In this document: positions 23,009 through 32,797 of the stretch, piece after piece
Layout: each line of letters starts with the position of its first letter
Numbering within the stretch: the stretch's first letter is position 1
DNA from: Diatrype stigma
Lineage: Eukaryota > Ascomycota > Sordariomycetes > Xylariales > Diatrypaceae
Length of the DNA: 64,000 nt
NCBI GenBank assembly: GCA_022225965.2
Contig: JAKJXP020000028.1
Location: 372,001 to 436,000, forward strand
Direction: 5' to 3'
Made by a program: the position numbers and the translations under genes
Notes under the pieces: model-generated
What the model was told of the DNA's origin: nothing
The model's input: only the letters and a program-made list of their open reading frames with translations
Databases searched by the model: none

Positions 23009-25220
23009 ACTTCCAAGGTTGTATATTCGGGATGTCGGGCTGCCGGCAACCTTGGAACCTTCAAGCTTCTTCATGTTCTCTCTGCTCCGGGCTCTTGCCT
23101 CGCGTCTTCCCGGGGTTCGGTATCTGCGTAGCAGCAATCCTTGTTGCATCGCCGGCGAGGATCGCAATTGGCCGCGTACGACAGGAACCAACATCCGAAC
23201 CGGTCCAAGGGGATTTGTGACATCCTTCTGGAAGCTTTCTAGCGCTCCTTCTCAGATCTCGCCAAGGCTTGCCATCGTCGCCCTGCCTGGCGTGCAACGT
23301 CAGACGTGACATTGCTGCATACCGGACCTGCCTACCTGCCTACCTGCCTACCTACATTACATATCCTATGGAGGTGCCTATGTAGGCAAGTACCTCGTTG
23401 CGCCACTGGCACTCTGACCAGACACTCCTGCATGTCCAGATGCCGTGGCGTGGCGTTCTTGTCTACATAGTAGGTAGTTGGGTTCCAGCTTGCATTGTCC
23501 GTATTGTCCGTACATGCGATCATGTAGCCAGGTAACACGTTAGCCTCCGTGACGAGATCCACCACACACCGCAATGCTTTCGGACTCGTGAACACGTGAA
23601 CACAAAATTTTCTGCCCCTGCTGCATTGCCGACATCGGCTATAGCTCAGGAGCTACACATGTGCCGTGATGATCCGACCACACGATACTACTATGTATAT
23701 TACGATACTATGGTATGTGCGTACATACGTGCAAACCAAGCAGGCTTCCAGGTTGGCGGTTGGCTGGCTTGGGCGCCACTAAAGACTAGAGGCATTAGAC
23801 TACACCACATGCGTGTTAAGCCATGCTGAGGTTGCACCCAAGATCTTATCTGATACCGAGAGAACCGTGGGGGTTGCATCGGGGCATTGGCAGATTCGGT
23901 CGATGGAGAGCACCGCACCAGTGTACTCGGACGACTCGATACCGAAAGCGGCAGTGACCTCCAGCTTCACCACACTGCCATGGTGTACAAAGATGAAAGG
24001 CATCTTTCGAACCCTGGATTCTCCGCGTTTGTTCCTCCCCTCATGTTCTTGGATTCCTGGCTGAAAACAGGGGATACCAATACTAGATAGATGGACTTAT
24101 ACCCCCTGACCGAGCCCCTGGCTCTTATGACGAATGATCATACAATTCGTTATCTCTTCTGAGCAAGAGGCACCTCGATATCTCTTCGAGAAGGACAATA
24201 TGTGCCGCTCCTATTCCATACATTGGCTTGGCTTGACATGTTACGTCAGATGTTGTCGTCACGTCATCCTCATTCTACAATCAAGCTCTCGTCTAGTTGT
24301 AAGGGAGGCATATCTGCTCGGACTCACGAGTTCGACGGCCTGGACGGTAAAACCCCCCCGAATGGGCATGGCGAAGTCCCAGACAGATAAGACTAGCAAG
24401 ATCATGAACCACAGGGTTTTCATGGTTGAGTACTTGTGGCAGGATCTAAGTGCTCACTCACCCATAGTATTCCTAGTTAAAGGTTGGCTGGAGATATCAA
24501 GGGTTGCCGTCTAACAACAGCACGTCGTCCATATGCTCCTATTTCATGTTGCAATGATCGACGATCTGGGGTTCTACCCCAAAGGTCATTCGAAAAAAGC
24601 CAATGCCATCTAGTAGAGGTGATTTAGAGTTGGGATATCTACATATCATGAGCGAGCAGCGCACACAAGTAGCAGCATGGTAATAAATATATACGTTGAC
24701 GAGGAAGGCTTGACGTATCTTTTACTAGGCGTGGGTACCTTGGACAGTGGACATCATTGTACTTAGGGTTGCGTGATAATTCCAGAGCGAAGACTAGGCA
24801 AACCTGTTATATCGTATACAGGATAACCGAGTTTTGCTTAAATCGCAGAACGACTTCGTGCTTGCACCTCGCAATGCATATCTATACCAGTAGGTTCCAA
24901 CCATCACCTGCCGGCGTCAGCTGATACCCAGAAGTCGATACCTACCATTCGAGCGACTGTCACATACGACAAGATTGGAATAAGTACCCTGCCATGTGCC
25001 CCCGGCTGCGAATATAATCAGACAGACTGAATTAACATGAGATTCCCGAACGAAGCCATAAGCATATTTCACCATACTGGAATATACCCATTCCAAGAAA
25101 TTCTCTAACCCAGCGTTCCCCGACCCCCTTTTCGCCAGCCCAACCAGCCGCATACCAATTTCGTGACTAGGGCAGACAGACAGTATGCTCTCCGTCTCGG
25201 TTTCCCCTACGCTCGCTCGC

Positions 25221-26780
25221 TCACGAAGGATAACCCGAGCGGCCCTTGACAACACCAAAGGCGCCGCCCCCACGGCCGTACATGGCGCGGACGTCGGCGA
25301 CGAGGTCGTCGGGGCGCTCCCAGGCGGCGAAGTGGCCGCCGCTGTCGTGGGCGCGCTCGAAGACGACGTCGCCGAGGGTGCGCAGCCAGGCCGAGGGCAC
25401 GATGCTGAGGTCGCGCGGGAACCGGCTGAAGCCCAGCTTGACGCCGGGCGTCCAGGCGCGCAGGCCGTGCCGCCCGAGCTTGCCCGCCCGCCCGTCCACG
25501 TTGTGCGCCATCTCGTAGTAGATGCGCACGCTGGCCGCGGGCCCCGCCGTCGAGAACCAGTAGCTGCGGGAGAATTGTTCGTTGTTATTATTGTTATCAT
25601 TATTACTTGCGTAACAAAGCCGGTATCATGTAGGGAGCAACAAAAGAAAGAAGAAGGACCTTACATGCTCACCCAGGTGCAGACCTCGTCGTCGGTCCAC
25701 GGGTACGGGCCGTCGGTCCAGTCGTGCAGCTTCTCGTAGATCCAGGCCAGCAGCGCCACGGGGCTGTCCGCCAGGCCGTACCCCAGGGTCTGCGGCCGCG
25801 TCGACTGCTCCGCCAGGTACCCCCGCCCCTCCTCTTGGAACCAGCGCGATCGCGCGAGGCCCCGCTGGTCGTACGCCGTGTACGGCGTCAGCGCGTGCTG
25901 CAGCGCCAGCAGCGGCTGCCGCAGCCACGAGGGGGGGTCCGCCCCCTCGTAGTTCAGGTGCGTCGCCTTGCAGTGCTGCGGGTACAGGTGTGCGAGCGCT
26001 CGGCTGAGGTGCGCGCCCCAGTCGCCTAGGCAGAGCCCCGGGTTAGTTATTTCGTTATTATGCACATGCTTGCTCTAACCATTCATCAAGCACTTCCTGA
26101 TCTGGAGAATCGACCCCCGGACAGGACAGGACAGGACAGGACAGGACCGGTCCGGTCTCGATACGCCCCATCTCGATCAACTCACCTCCCTGCGTCACAT
26201 ATTCGTCGTATCCGAGTTTCAGCATCAGTTTGTTCAGGGTTTCAGCGTACTGCTCCAGCGCAAAGCCGCGCTTCTTGGGGCCCTCGGAGAAGCCGAAATT
26301 GGGCAGCGAGGGCGCGACGACGTCGAACGCGGGAGCGCTGCTGCTGTTGTCATCCCCACCCTCGCTGCCGCCTCCTGCTCCTCCCCCTTCGGCAAGGGGC
26401 CGGATGATCTTGGCGACCTCGAGGAACTGGCCCGGCCAGCCGTGGATGAAGAGCAGCGGGACGGCGTGGGGCTGCCCGCTGCGCACGTGCACGAAGTGGA
26501 CGGCGAGCGGCTCGAAGCCGCCGTCGGTGTCGCACTGGATGTCGGTGACGAACTGCGGCAGCCGGCTGTTGAGGTCGCGCTCGGCCGCCCGCCAGTCGTG
26601 CCCCGTCGCCCAGTGCTGCGCCAGCCGCCGCACCTCCGCCAGCGGCGCCCCCATCTCCCAGCCCGCGCCCTCCAGCTCGTCCGGGAACCGCGCGAGCGAG
26701 AGCCGCTGCTTGAGGTCCTCGATGTCCGCGTCTTTGACCGCGATGGTGTAGGGTCGGATGTCTGCGTTTGCGTCTGCCAT
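25221..26780 (-). CDS. Epoxide hydrolase, microsomal type (EHN + alpha/beta hydrolase)
   Basis: Model: complement of 25221-25563, 25665-26025 and 26186-26780; 432 residues. It would add water to epoxides to give diols. The N-terminal EHN domain spans roughly residues 8-115 ([20 protein letters not shown], later ARFPDE). The oxyanion motif HGWPG is at 113-117. The nucleophile elbow GGDWG (D200) is built exactly across intron 1. The catalytic His lies in SGGHFAAWE near residue 396, and a Tyr-containing [11 protein letters not shown] segment starts exon 3. A Gly/Ser-rich insert sits near residues 130-150. No signal peptide is obvious. The length suits fungal EHN proteins. Codons are strongly GC-ending compared with the flanking DNA. 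Intron 1 carries a GGACA tandem repeat. It could serve detoxification or a secondary pathway; the next gene-like sequence is a dead dehydrogenase. Confidence 0.92.
26119..26147. repeat. (GGACA)n microsatellite inside an intron
   Basis: Five to six copies of the pentamer within intron 1 of the epoxide hydrolase gene. Confidence 0.85.
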
Positions 26781-27771
26781 GATGCTACTTTGTAACTAGT
26801 ACGTAAGTAAGTAAGGTAAGGTCAGGTGGTAGTCAATAGCTGGTTGGTTGGCGACCAGGGTAAGAATGTGCTCGTCGTGCTGCCAGCCGGTGACGAAGTA
26901 GTATATGAACTGGCCGTTGTTGGCTTACAAACTCGCCCTGGTGTAAGTGGGCGCTGGTGCTGATGGTGGTTTGCTCGGAATGCCTCGTGCCAAACAACAA
27001 CTGAGCACCGAGGGTGTTAGGTAGCGCTTCTCTAGATATCGAGGCCTCAGGATTGTTTCATATGTCTATCATCAAGCTGCAAGCAATGACATGTAACATA
27101 TTATACCCCGATCTCATATGGGTTGAAGTCACCGTTGCCTAGAAAACTTGAGCTTAGTTGGGTAGGTAATCCTATAGATTACCTATCCTATAGATTTCCT
27201 ATGTAGCCGTGAGCGGCTCCGAAAAGGCGGCACAGCTGCCGACTTAACCCCGCCGCAGGGCGCAGGAATGCAGGCAACTCATGGATGCGGGTCGCCGCAA
27301 GAGACCGGGCGGGTAGTTGATTCGTGCGCTTGCAAACCGTATCATATATCAGATGAAAAGCTCGCGATCTGCAAAACGCTTCCACACAGGAAAACAACCA
27401 ACCCACCAGCCCATCTACTCACTCTGCCTAGGGGTCTTGGGCAAAGTGTCAACAAACAACGGTTTGTTACTGAAGACGCCAATGCACAGAAGTGAGTGAT
27501 AGCCGGATATTGCGTGATGGCATCACCAGTGCAATCACAGTATACCCCGGACCCCCTGCAAGACATGAAGGCACAGGCACAGATAGTATCTTCAATGCCT
27601 CACTGTTGACGGGCCAATCATAATTGCTTATCATTACCTTTCGCAGTGAACTTCCCCTTTTAATCATCACAGATGGATGTTTAAAGTCGACGTATCATAG
27701 AGAAAGGCTTTATTGACACTGCCATGCAAATGAAACTGCTAGATCACTCTTGATAGTCGGTATTCCTAATG
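26781..27771. other. Intergenic, no gene seen
   Basis: Upstream side of the epoxide hydrolase gene. A short near-repeat of CCTATAGATT occurs at 27165-27200. No coding region can be supported. Confidence 0.5.
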
Positions 27772-28345
27772 TTAGGCTTCCAGTCTTCGAGAATCTTCAA
27801 AGTTTCCGCTGACGATGCCTTGGCATATTCTAGGTAATGCAATGGTCCGCACAACATTCAAATTGTTCGTCAATAGAAGTATGGTTTGGTACCTATCGGG
27901 CTCAACCGGGAGTGTTTTGATGTCTAGCTGTACTGTTTCTTTGCTGAGGCTCTCTATCAAACCTGCAATACATAGAATGCCGTTGTCACGCGGAAATCGG
28001 CATCAATAGGGGCGTCGGTGGCAATATCACCTTCGAGCGCAAATTGGAACCGGCGTACGCCCCGACAAATGGATGTCCGATCCATCCTGACAGAGAGCTG
28101 ATGAACACTACTGTACCCGACCGTCTCTCCTGGACGTGCGGTAGGATGGCGCACGCGTCACTCGGACGGTGCTGAATTGAGCTAGGATCCGTCCGGCCTG
28201 GTATGTGGTAAGCAAGCTGATGCCAAATAGTCTTGCTGTGTTCTTGATGCATTACTCCAAGCCTTCCCGGACATAACTCCGCCCGGCCCTTACCTGACAG
28301 CTGAAGTTCCCAAAGCGTGATCCCCGAGGCCGAGCCTTCGGACAC
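27772..28345 (-). pseudogene. Degenerate short-chain dehydrogenase/reductase (SDR)
   Basis: Three minus-strand frames together resemble the C-terminal half of one classical SDR, but stops and frameshifts separate them. Frame one (about 28345-28040) carries ILPHVQERRSGTVVF and then ISSLSGWIGHPFVGAYAGS, the usual active-site Ser and YxxxK region. The Lys is lost (GSN instead of GSK) just where the frame breaks. Frame two continues with RFQFALEG (about 28050). Frame three (27960-27772) carries LIESLSKETVQLDIKTL and VEPDRYQT, matching the segment after the active site. The NAD-binding N-terminal half is not recognisable upstream. In the order of an SDR, these pieces can only be explained as a decayed copy. 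Neighbours are an epoxide hydrolase and an FAD oxidoreductase, so it may once have belonged with them (inference). Confidence 0.75.
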
Positions 28346-28679
28346 ATTTTCGGCTCCGATCCCGACATCGCAATCGGTCTTTACATCCTAATCGAGTAAG
28401 GCGTCGGCTGAATCAGCATTGGCGATGTTCAGCTAAAAGTCAGGGGGTTCCAAATGATCTTATCAGATCCTTTGGTCGGGTATAAGCCCCGGTTTTCATG
28501 CCGTGGGCATCTGCCTGGCTCCTTCAGCTCCGGCCGCCCGCTGCTCGAGGTCTTTTATAACGATTCTTCGTTTTGTATTCTTGTTTTCTTCATGGTGCTC
28601 TCATATATTCTCCCTAGTTCCCCCCTGCCCCGTTCTCTTATTTCCTACCAGCGTTCCAGCCGCAACAACGTAATGTAAG
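28346..28679. other. Upstream region of the FAD oxidoreductase gene
   Basis: About 330 bases holding decayed SDR sequence on one side and the pyrimidine-rich promoter/leader of the next gene on the other. Confidence 0.5.
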
Positions 28680-30348
28680 ATGCTGCAACAAACCCTCTTT
28701 ATAATCAAGGTGCTAGCCTACGGTATCTCTTCCCTGCTATCCGATGTGTACCGGCTTGCTGTGCTTCGTGCGAAGTACTTACATTACCGGATTACCCCAT
28801 GGAAGGGGAAAGGGGATGATGACGAAGGGGAAGAGGTACGCAACATAGTCGTAGTCGACGCCTCCTTCGCCGGCTACTCAGCCGCCCGCGTCCTGGCGAA
28901 GTCCCTACCCTATCTACCGGGGAACCGAGGTCGCTACCGCGTCGTCGTCGTCGAACCGCACTCCCACTTCCACTTCACGTGGGTGCTGCCGCGCTTCTGC
29001 GTGGTGCCGGACCATGAGCACAAGGCCTTCATCCCCTACGGCGGGTTCCTCCGGGGCGTGCCTCCGGACTTCGTCCGCTGGGTTGCGGGCCGCGCGGTCG
29101 GCGCCTCGCGGGACGCGGTGCAGATCAGTGGCAGCAGTGGTGAGACGATCCCGTATGCGTTTCTGATTGTGGCCACGGGTTCTGGGATATCTGGGGGTGA
29201 TGAAAACGAGTCCAACGAGAACGAGAGCAAGAACAACAGCCTTCCAAGCCGCGTGGACGCCGACGGTAAGAAGGAGGGCATCCGGCAACTCAAGGATATG
29301 CAGCAGAGGATCCGCGGCGCGGAGAATCTGGTGATCGTCGGGGGCGGCGCTGCGGGCGTCGAGCTGGCCACCGATGCCAAGGGTCAATACCCTGATAAGA
29401 AGGTCGTCCTGGTCCACTCGAGGGACGCGGTCATGCATCGCTTCGGGGCGCGGCTGCAGGCCGCTGCTATGGATGGCCTGCGGCAACTAGGGGTCGACGT
29501 GATTACCGGCGAGCGGCTCGTAGGCCACGACACGGAGAGTGGGCTCGTGACGCTCAAGAGCGGGAGGCAGGTCGAGTGCGACGTCCTGGTATGTGATACG
29601 ATCATAGTTCCTCAGGTCCTCCAAGTCACCCCGTCTTTAGCTGCCATACACGAATGAGGCTTGGTTTATCGATTGATTGATTGATCAATGTGTTTAACGA
29701 CCTATCGCCCCCTCTAGATAAAGTGCACCGGCCAGCGCCCCGCTTCGCACCTGATCGCAGACCTCAGCCCGAGCTCGGTCTTGGCCACGGGTCAGGTGCG
29801 CGTGAAGTCCACCATGCAGATCGCGGACGACGAGTTCCCCAACGTGTACGCCTGCGGTGATGTGGCCGAGACGGGGACGCCGAATCCGAACGCGCGCTCG
29901 GCGGACCGGCAGGCGGCCATCGCCGCGGATAACGTTCTCTCCGCTATCCAGGGGAAGGCACCCAGTCGCGAGTACATCCCGAACTTCATGGACGGAGTCA
30001 TCAAACTTACTGTAAGCTAACCTCTCCGGGGTGATACTTTTTGGAAACTTCCTTCTATCCCATGATCATCCTTCTTCGTGACCTAGAAGGCGTGATGGAA
30101 TGGTCCACGAGATAGACTCTCCATTCACCCGTCGGCTTATATGGAAGTGACAACTGACGAAAGACGTGTTGTAGCTCGGTCTGGAGAAGTCTGTGGGCTA
30201 CGCGAGGGACGGGGACTCAGAGTTGCTGCTTCGCAGTAAGGAGAAAGACCTTGCCCTGATGTCTAGGCAGGCTTGGTGGAGGTTCGGCGCCAAGGCATTC
30301 GAGGATGACGTAGAGGGTGACGCTGTCGGCAGTAAGGACCCGGCATAA
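28680..30348 (+). CDS. AMID/FSP1-like FAD-dependent NAD(P)H oxidoreductase
   Basis: Model: 28680-29588, 29718-30011 and 30175-30348; 458 residues. It belongs to the pyridine nucleotide-disulfide oxidoreductase fold, closest to apoptosis-inducing-factor-like AMID/FSP1 proteins. A hydrophobic N-terminal segment (residues 4-22) may anchor it to a membrane. The FAD-binding Rossmann strand is NIVVVDASFAGYSAARVLA at 55-73, with Asp60 where relatives have Gly. ATGS follows at 165-168. The NAD(P)H motif VGGGAAGVELA at 220-230 is intact. The second FAD motif VYACGDVAETG comes from exon 2. An Asn/Glu-rich insert at 173-190 is unusual. Exon 3 encodes a short charged tail. Fungal members are used in quinone or redox metabolism and some sit in secondary-metabolite loci. 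The exact substrate is unknown. Confidence 0.88.
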
Positions 30349-31023
30349 GATTGAGATCTGGTTGTCTCATAAGGGAGTCTATACTTCCTTTTATCTCCGG
30401 TGGTTCTTGTCAAGTGTCACGAAGACATTGTGCGTTCATGAATTACCTAGGCACAGTTACCTCACTCTGAACGAGAAATTACAGAGGTAGCTAGCCTTGA
30501 AAATCTGTGAACAATATGCCTTAGGTATAGTTAGCATATATAGTATAACAAACAATCTAGACAGTATAATAATATAAATAGTATCATGGCTCATAGGTAA
30601 TATGTTTGTCTAAAGCTCTGACCAACTCCATGATTTCCTAGGAGCTGGTTGGCCCCTTCTTGGATTTGATGTTACCTAGATAGGTATGTACTTCCTTTGT
30701 TTGCAATGGAATTCGTGGCGGCGACTTCCCTTTGTCAAGGCCTCGGTGGCACCGACCCATCAGAGAATTTGAACAAATTCCCGAGGTCATATTCGTCCTT
30801 TCAATTACGAACATACAATCCCTATATTCTCCAAGTCTGTATATGATACTCGCCCCTAGACATTCTGGAAACCCAGTCCCTTCTACTGCATCACAACAAC
30901 CTAAAACCCACAGGAATCATTTTGGTCACACGTACGCGTTATATCTGGAGAACCCAGCAGGCCACAGGTCGTATATATACACATCAGCATCTGTACTGGC
31001 TGCAATAAGCTACCAAGGACACT
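30349..31023. other. Intergenic between the FAD oxidoreductase and SRA genes
   Basis: AT-rich stretch with TATAGTATA-like words around 30535-30590, then the presumed promoter of the SRA gene. A 101-codon frame at 30732-31037 overlaps the start of that gene in another frame and is not supported. Confidence 0.5.
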
Positions 31024-32585
31024 ATGAGCGTTCTTGAGCGGTTTGCGCGCCACAACCACAGTGTGCGATCTCAGAAAGAACGGCCGCAGATGAAGCCTAG
31101 ACCGCTTCAGACGAGAGACGATGGACAGGGTCATTCCATGTTTAGCAAGCAGAGACATATCATCATGGATCAGGTAGGTCTAGATTTGGGAGCCCTATAT
31201 ACAGAGGGTTCAACCTAACTGATACTTAGGTACTGAGCCCGACCATCAGGCAATTCAGCTTTGACGGGGGAAACCCCTTGTCTTTTAGAAAAAGATCGCC
31301 GTCTCCAAGAGGTAAGCTATACTACCACATATATCCTTACGGAATCCAGGTTACTGAGCAAAGGCGGTATAGCGAACTCGCCAGATTCGTCCGAATCGGT
31401 GGAGTCGGTCAACCAAAGCTGGGATAAGGTGGCCTTGCTAGAGCTATCAGACGCCGTGCGAGCATCTCTCGGTGGAAATAAAGCTCTTGGTCCACGGGTT
31501 GAAGAACTCAGGGGCTTCTTGGAAGCGGCCTTACAAGATGAAGAGCGAAGGCACCCCACGTTGGACTTCCTCACGATTCAGTATGCTCGACTTGATAAAC
31601 TACTTGCAGACATTCTGGCCTACGCCGACAGCCTGAGACGTTCCAGCCTATCTACCGAACTATCACTCACCTTCCGGGTCGACATTTCGAATGCCAAAAG
31701 TCTAAGAAGGGCGTGGAGACAACGTTTTCGGGAACAGTATATCATGGTAGACCAGCGACGAGCCGAGTTGTTGGTCGAGCATAGACTCGAAAACATCGCC
31801 TTCAACAATTTAGCCGTGCATGAGCTCGGGAAGTGGCAGACAAAAATCACTGAGCCCATTTCGGAGAGCGAGGGAAACCTTGAATTCGAACTAGGACAGT
31901 GAGTTACGTTCTTGGCACAACTATTTTCCTATGGGCATTTCTGACATGTGGAAGCTGGTGGTTACATCTTACGTGCGCCGAGAGAGATGGGATCGTTGCT
32001 AGGTCGCTCGAAAAACCCACGAAAGGCCGTTACGGCATGCTTGCCTTGCCGCTGCTGACTGGCCATGAGGAACAAATCCACCAGGGACTGTTCAAGTATA
32101 TTCGAGAGGGGGGGCCATCCGATATGCACATTCCTCTGATATCTCAGGTTGGCAGAAAGATACGTATCCTCCGGGGTCATACATTGAAGAGTATTTGGGC
32201 TCCCGAAGCAGGGGTACGATACGATGGACTGTAGGTCACTATCATCCAAATAGCAAATGATCTCTCTAACAGAAACTCTCCCTCCAGGTACATCCTCAAA
32301 CAGTACGGCACTAAGCTGGATCTCAGTACGAACACCCACCGTCTAGAGCTGACCCTGGAGAGAGGCGCAGACCAGGCGCCGATCGAGGACCTCTTGTTCA
32401 TTCCCAAACCAGCACAGATGGACGACTGGAAACTGTTTGAAAAGCACGAGGGCGACAGAATCAAGCTCACGCAGGGAGAGTCAAGCTATCTAGACTGGAA
32501 GCTGAGGAGAGAGGAGGAAAAGCTGGACAGAGACGAGTGGAAACGCTCACGCTTGTTCCGAGCGTCCTTCTCCTATCCTCTTTGA
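31024..32585 (+). CDS. SRA/YDG-domain protein
   Basis: Model: 31024-31173, 31289-31311 (23-nt microexon), 31350-31898, 31955-32230 and 32288-32585; 431 residues. SRA/YDG domains flip out and read modified cytosine in DNA; eukaryotic examples are UHRF1 and SUVH histone methyltransferases, and bacterial ones are modification-dependent restriction enzymes. The domain covers about residues 238-400: GHWWLHLTCAERDGIV, then YGMLALPLL, KIRILRGHTLKS and APEAGVRYDGLY, the diagnostic YDG motif built across intron 4. The N-terminal 235 residues are predicted helical and charged with no known domain; a basic MSVLERFARHNHSVRSQKER start may be nuclear-targeting. No RING, SET or nuclease motif is visible. 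The C-terminal tail is charged (KLRREEEKLDRDEWKRSR). It lies 212 bp tail to tail from a HET-domain gene. The start is the first ATG before a good donor; an upstream exon is possible. Confidence 0.82.
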
Positions 32586-32797
32586 GTGCGCTAGGGAATC
32601 GAGGAGCAATTATTGTAAGGTTTATGGTTTTCTGCTTGGACTTACGCCCTACACGGAAAGCGAAGCTTTGTGGATAAATCACGGTGCCCTGAACCCCAGG
32701 CCTAGACTCCTAGAGCACAATAACTCTTATAGCAAATACTTGCAGGAATTATTTTTCAGAGTTCAACCTACCTATCCATGAAGAAAAAACACCTTGC
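32586..32797. other. Short convergent spacer between SRA and HET genes
   Basis: 212 bases between two stop codons that face each other; must hold both polyadenylation regions, so the transcripts may overlap. Confidence 0.6.

Larger units (their letters stand above)
18777..25220. other. Long gene-poor stretch upstream of the bZIP gene
   Basis: About 6.4 kb without a gene I can support. The part next to 18776 is the promoter/leader side of the bZIP gene and contains T-runs near 19460-19490. Tandem repeats: GGCT/GGCGGGCT at 19688-19722, CTGCCTGT at 19981-20010, GGTCTTGG at 20452-20481, a 13-bp unit at 20583-20616, ACTACCTACAGC at 22973-23008 and CTACCTGC at 23328-23354. Frames at 21419-21823 and 23813-24064 have no recognisable motif. 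Confidence 0.45.

Noticed and set aside
25185..25739. Plus-strand 184-codon frame across the epoxide hydrolase
   Set aside because: Shadow of the minus-strand gene, whose catalytic motifs and splice sites are clear.
25221..30348. A secondary-metabolite gene cluster of epoxide hydrolase, SDR and FAD oxidoreductase
   Set aside because: There is no polyketide synthase, peptide synthetase, terpene synthase or P450 in the window, and the SDR is dead; adjacency alone is not enough.
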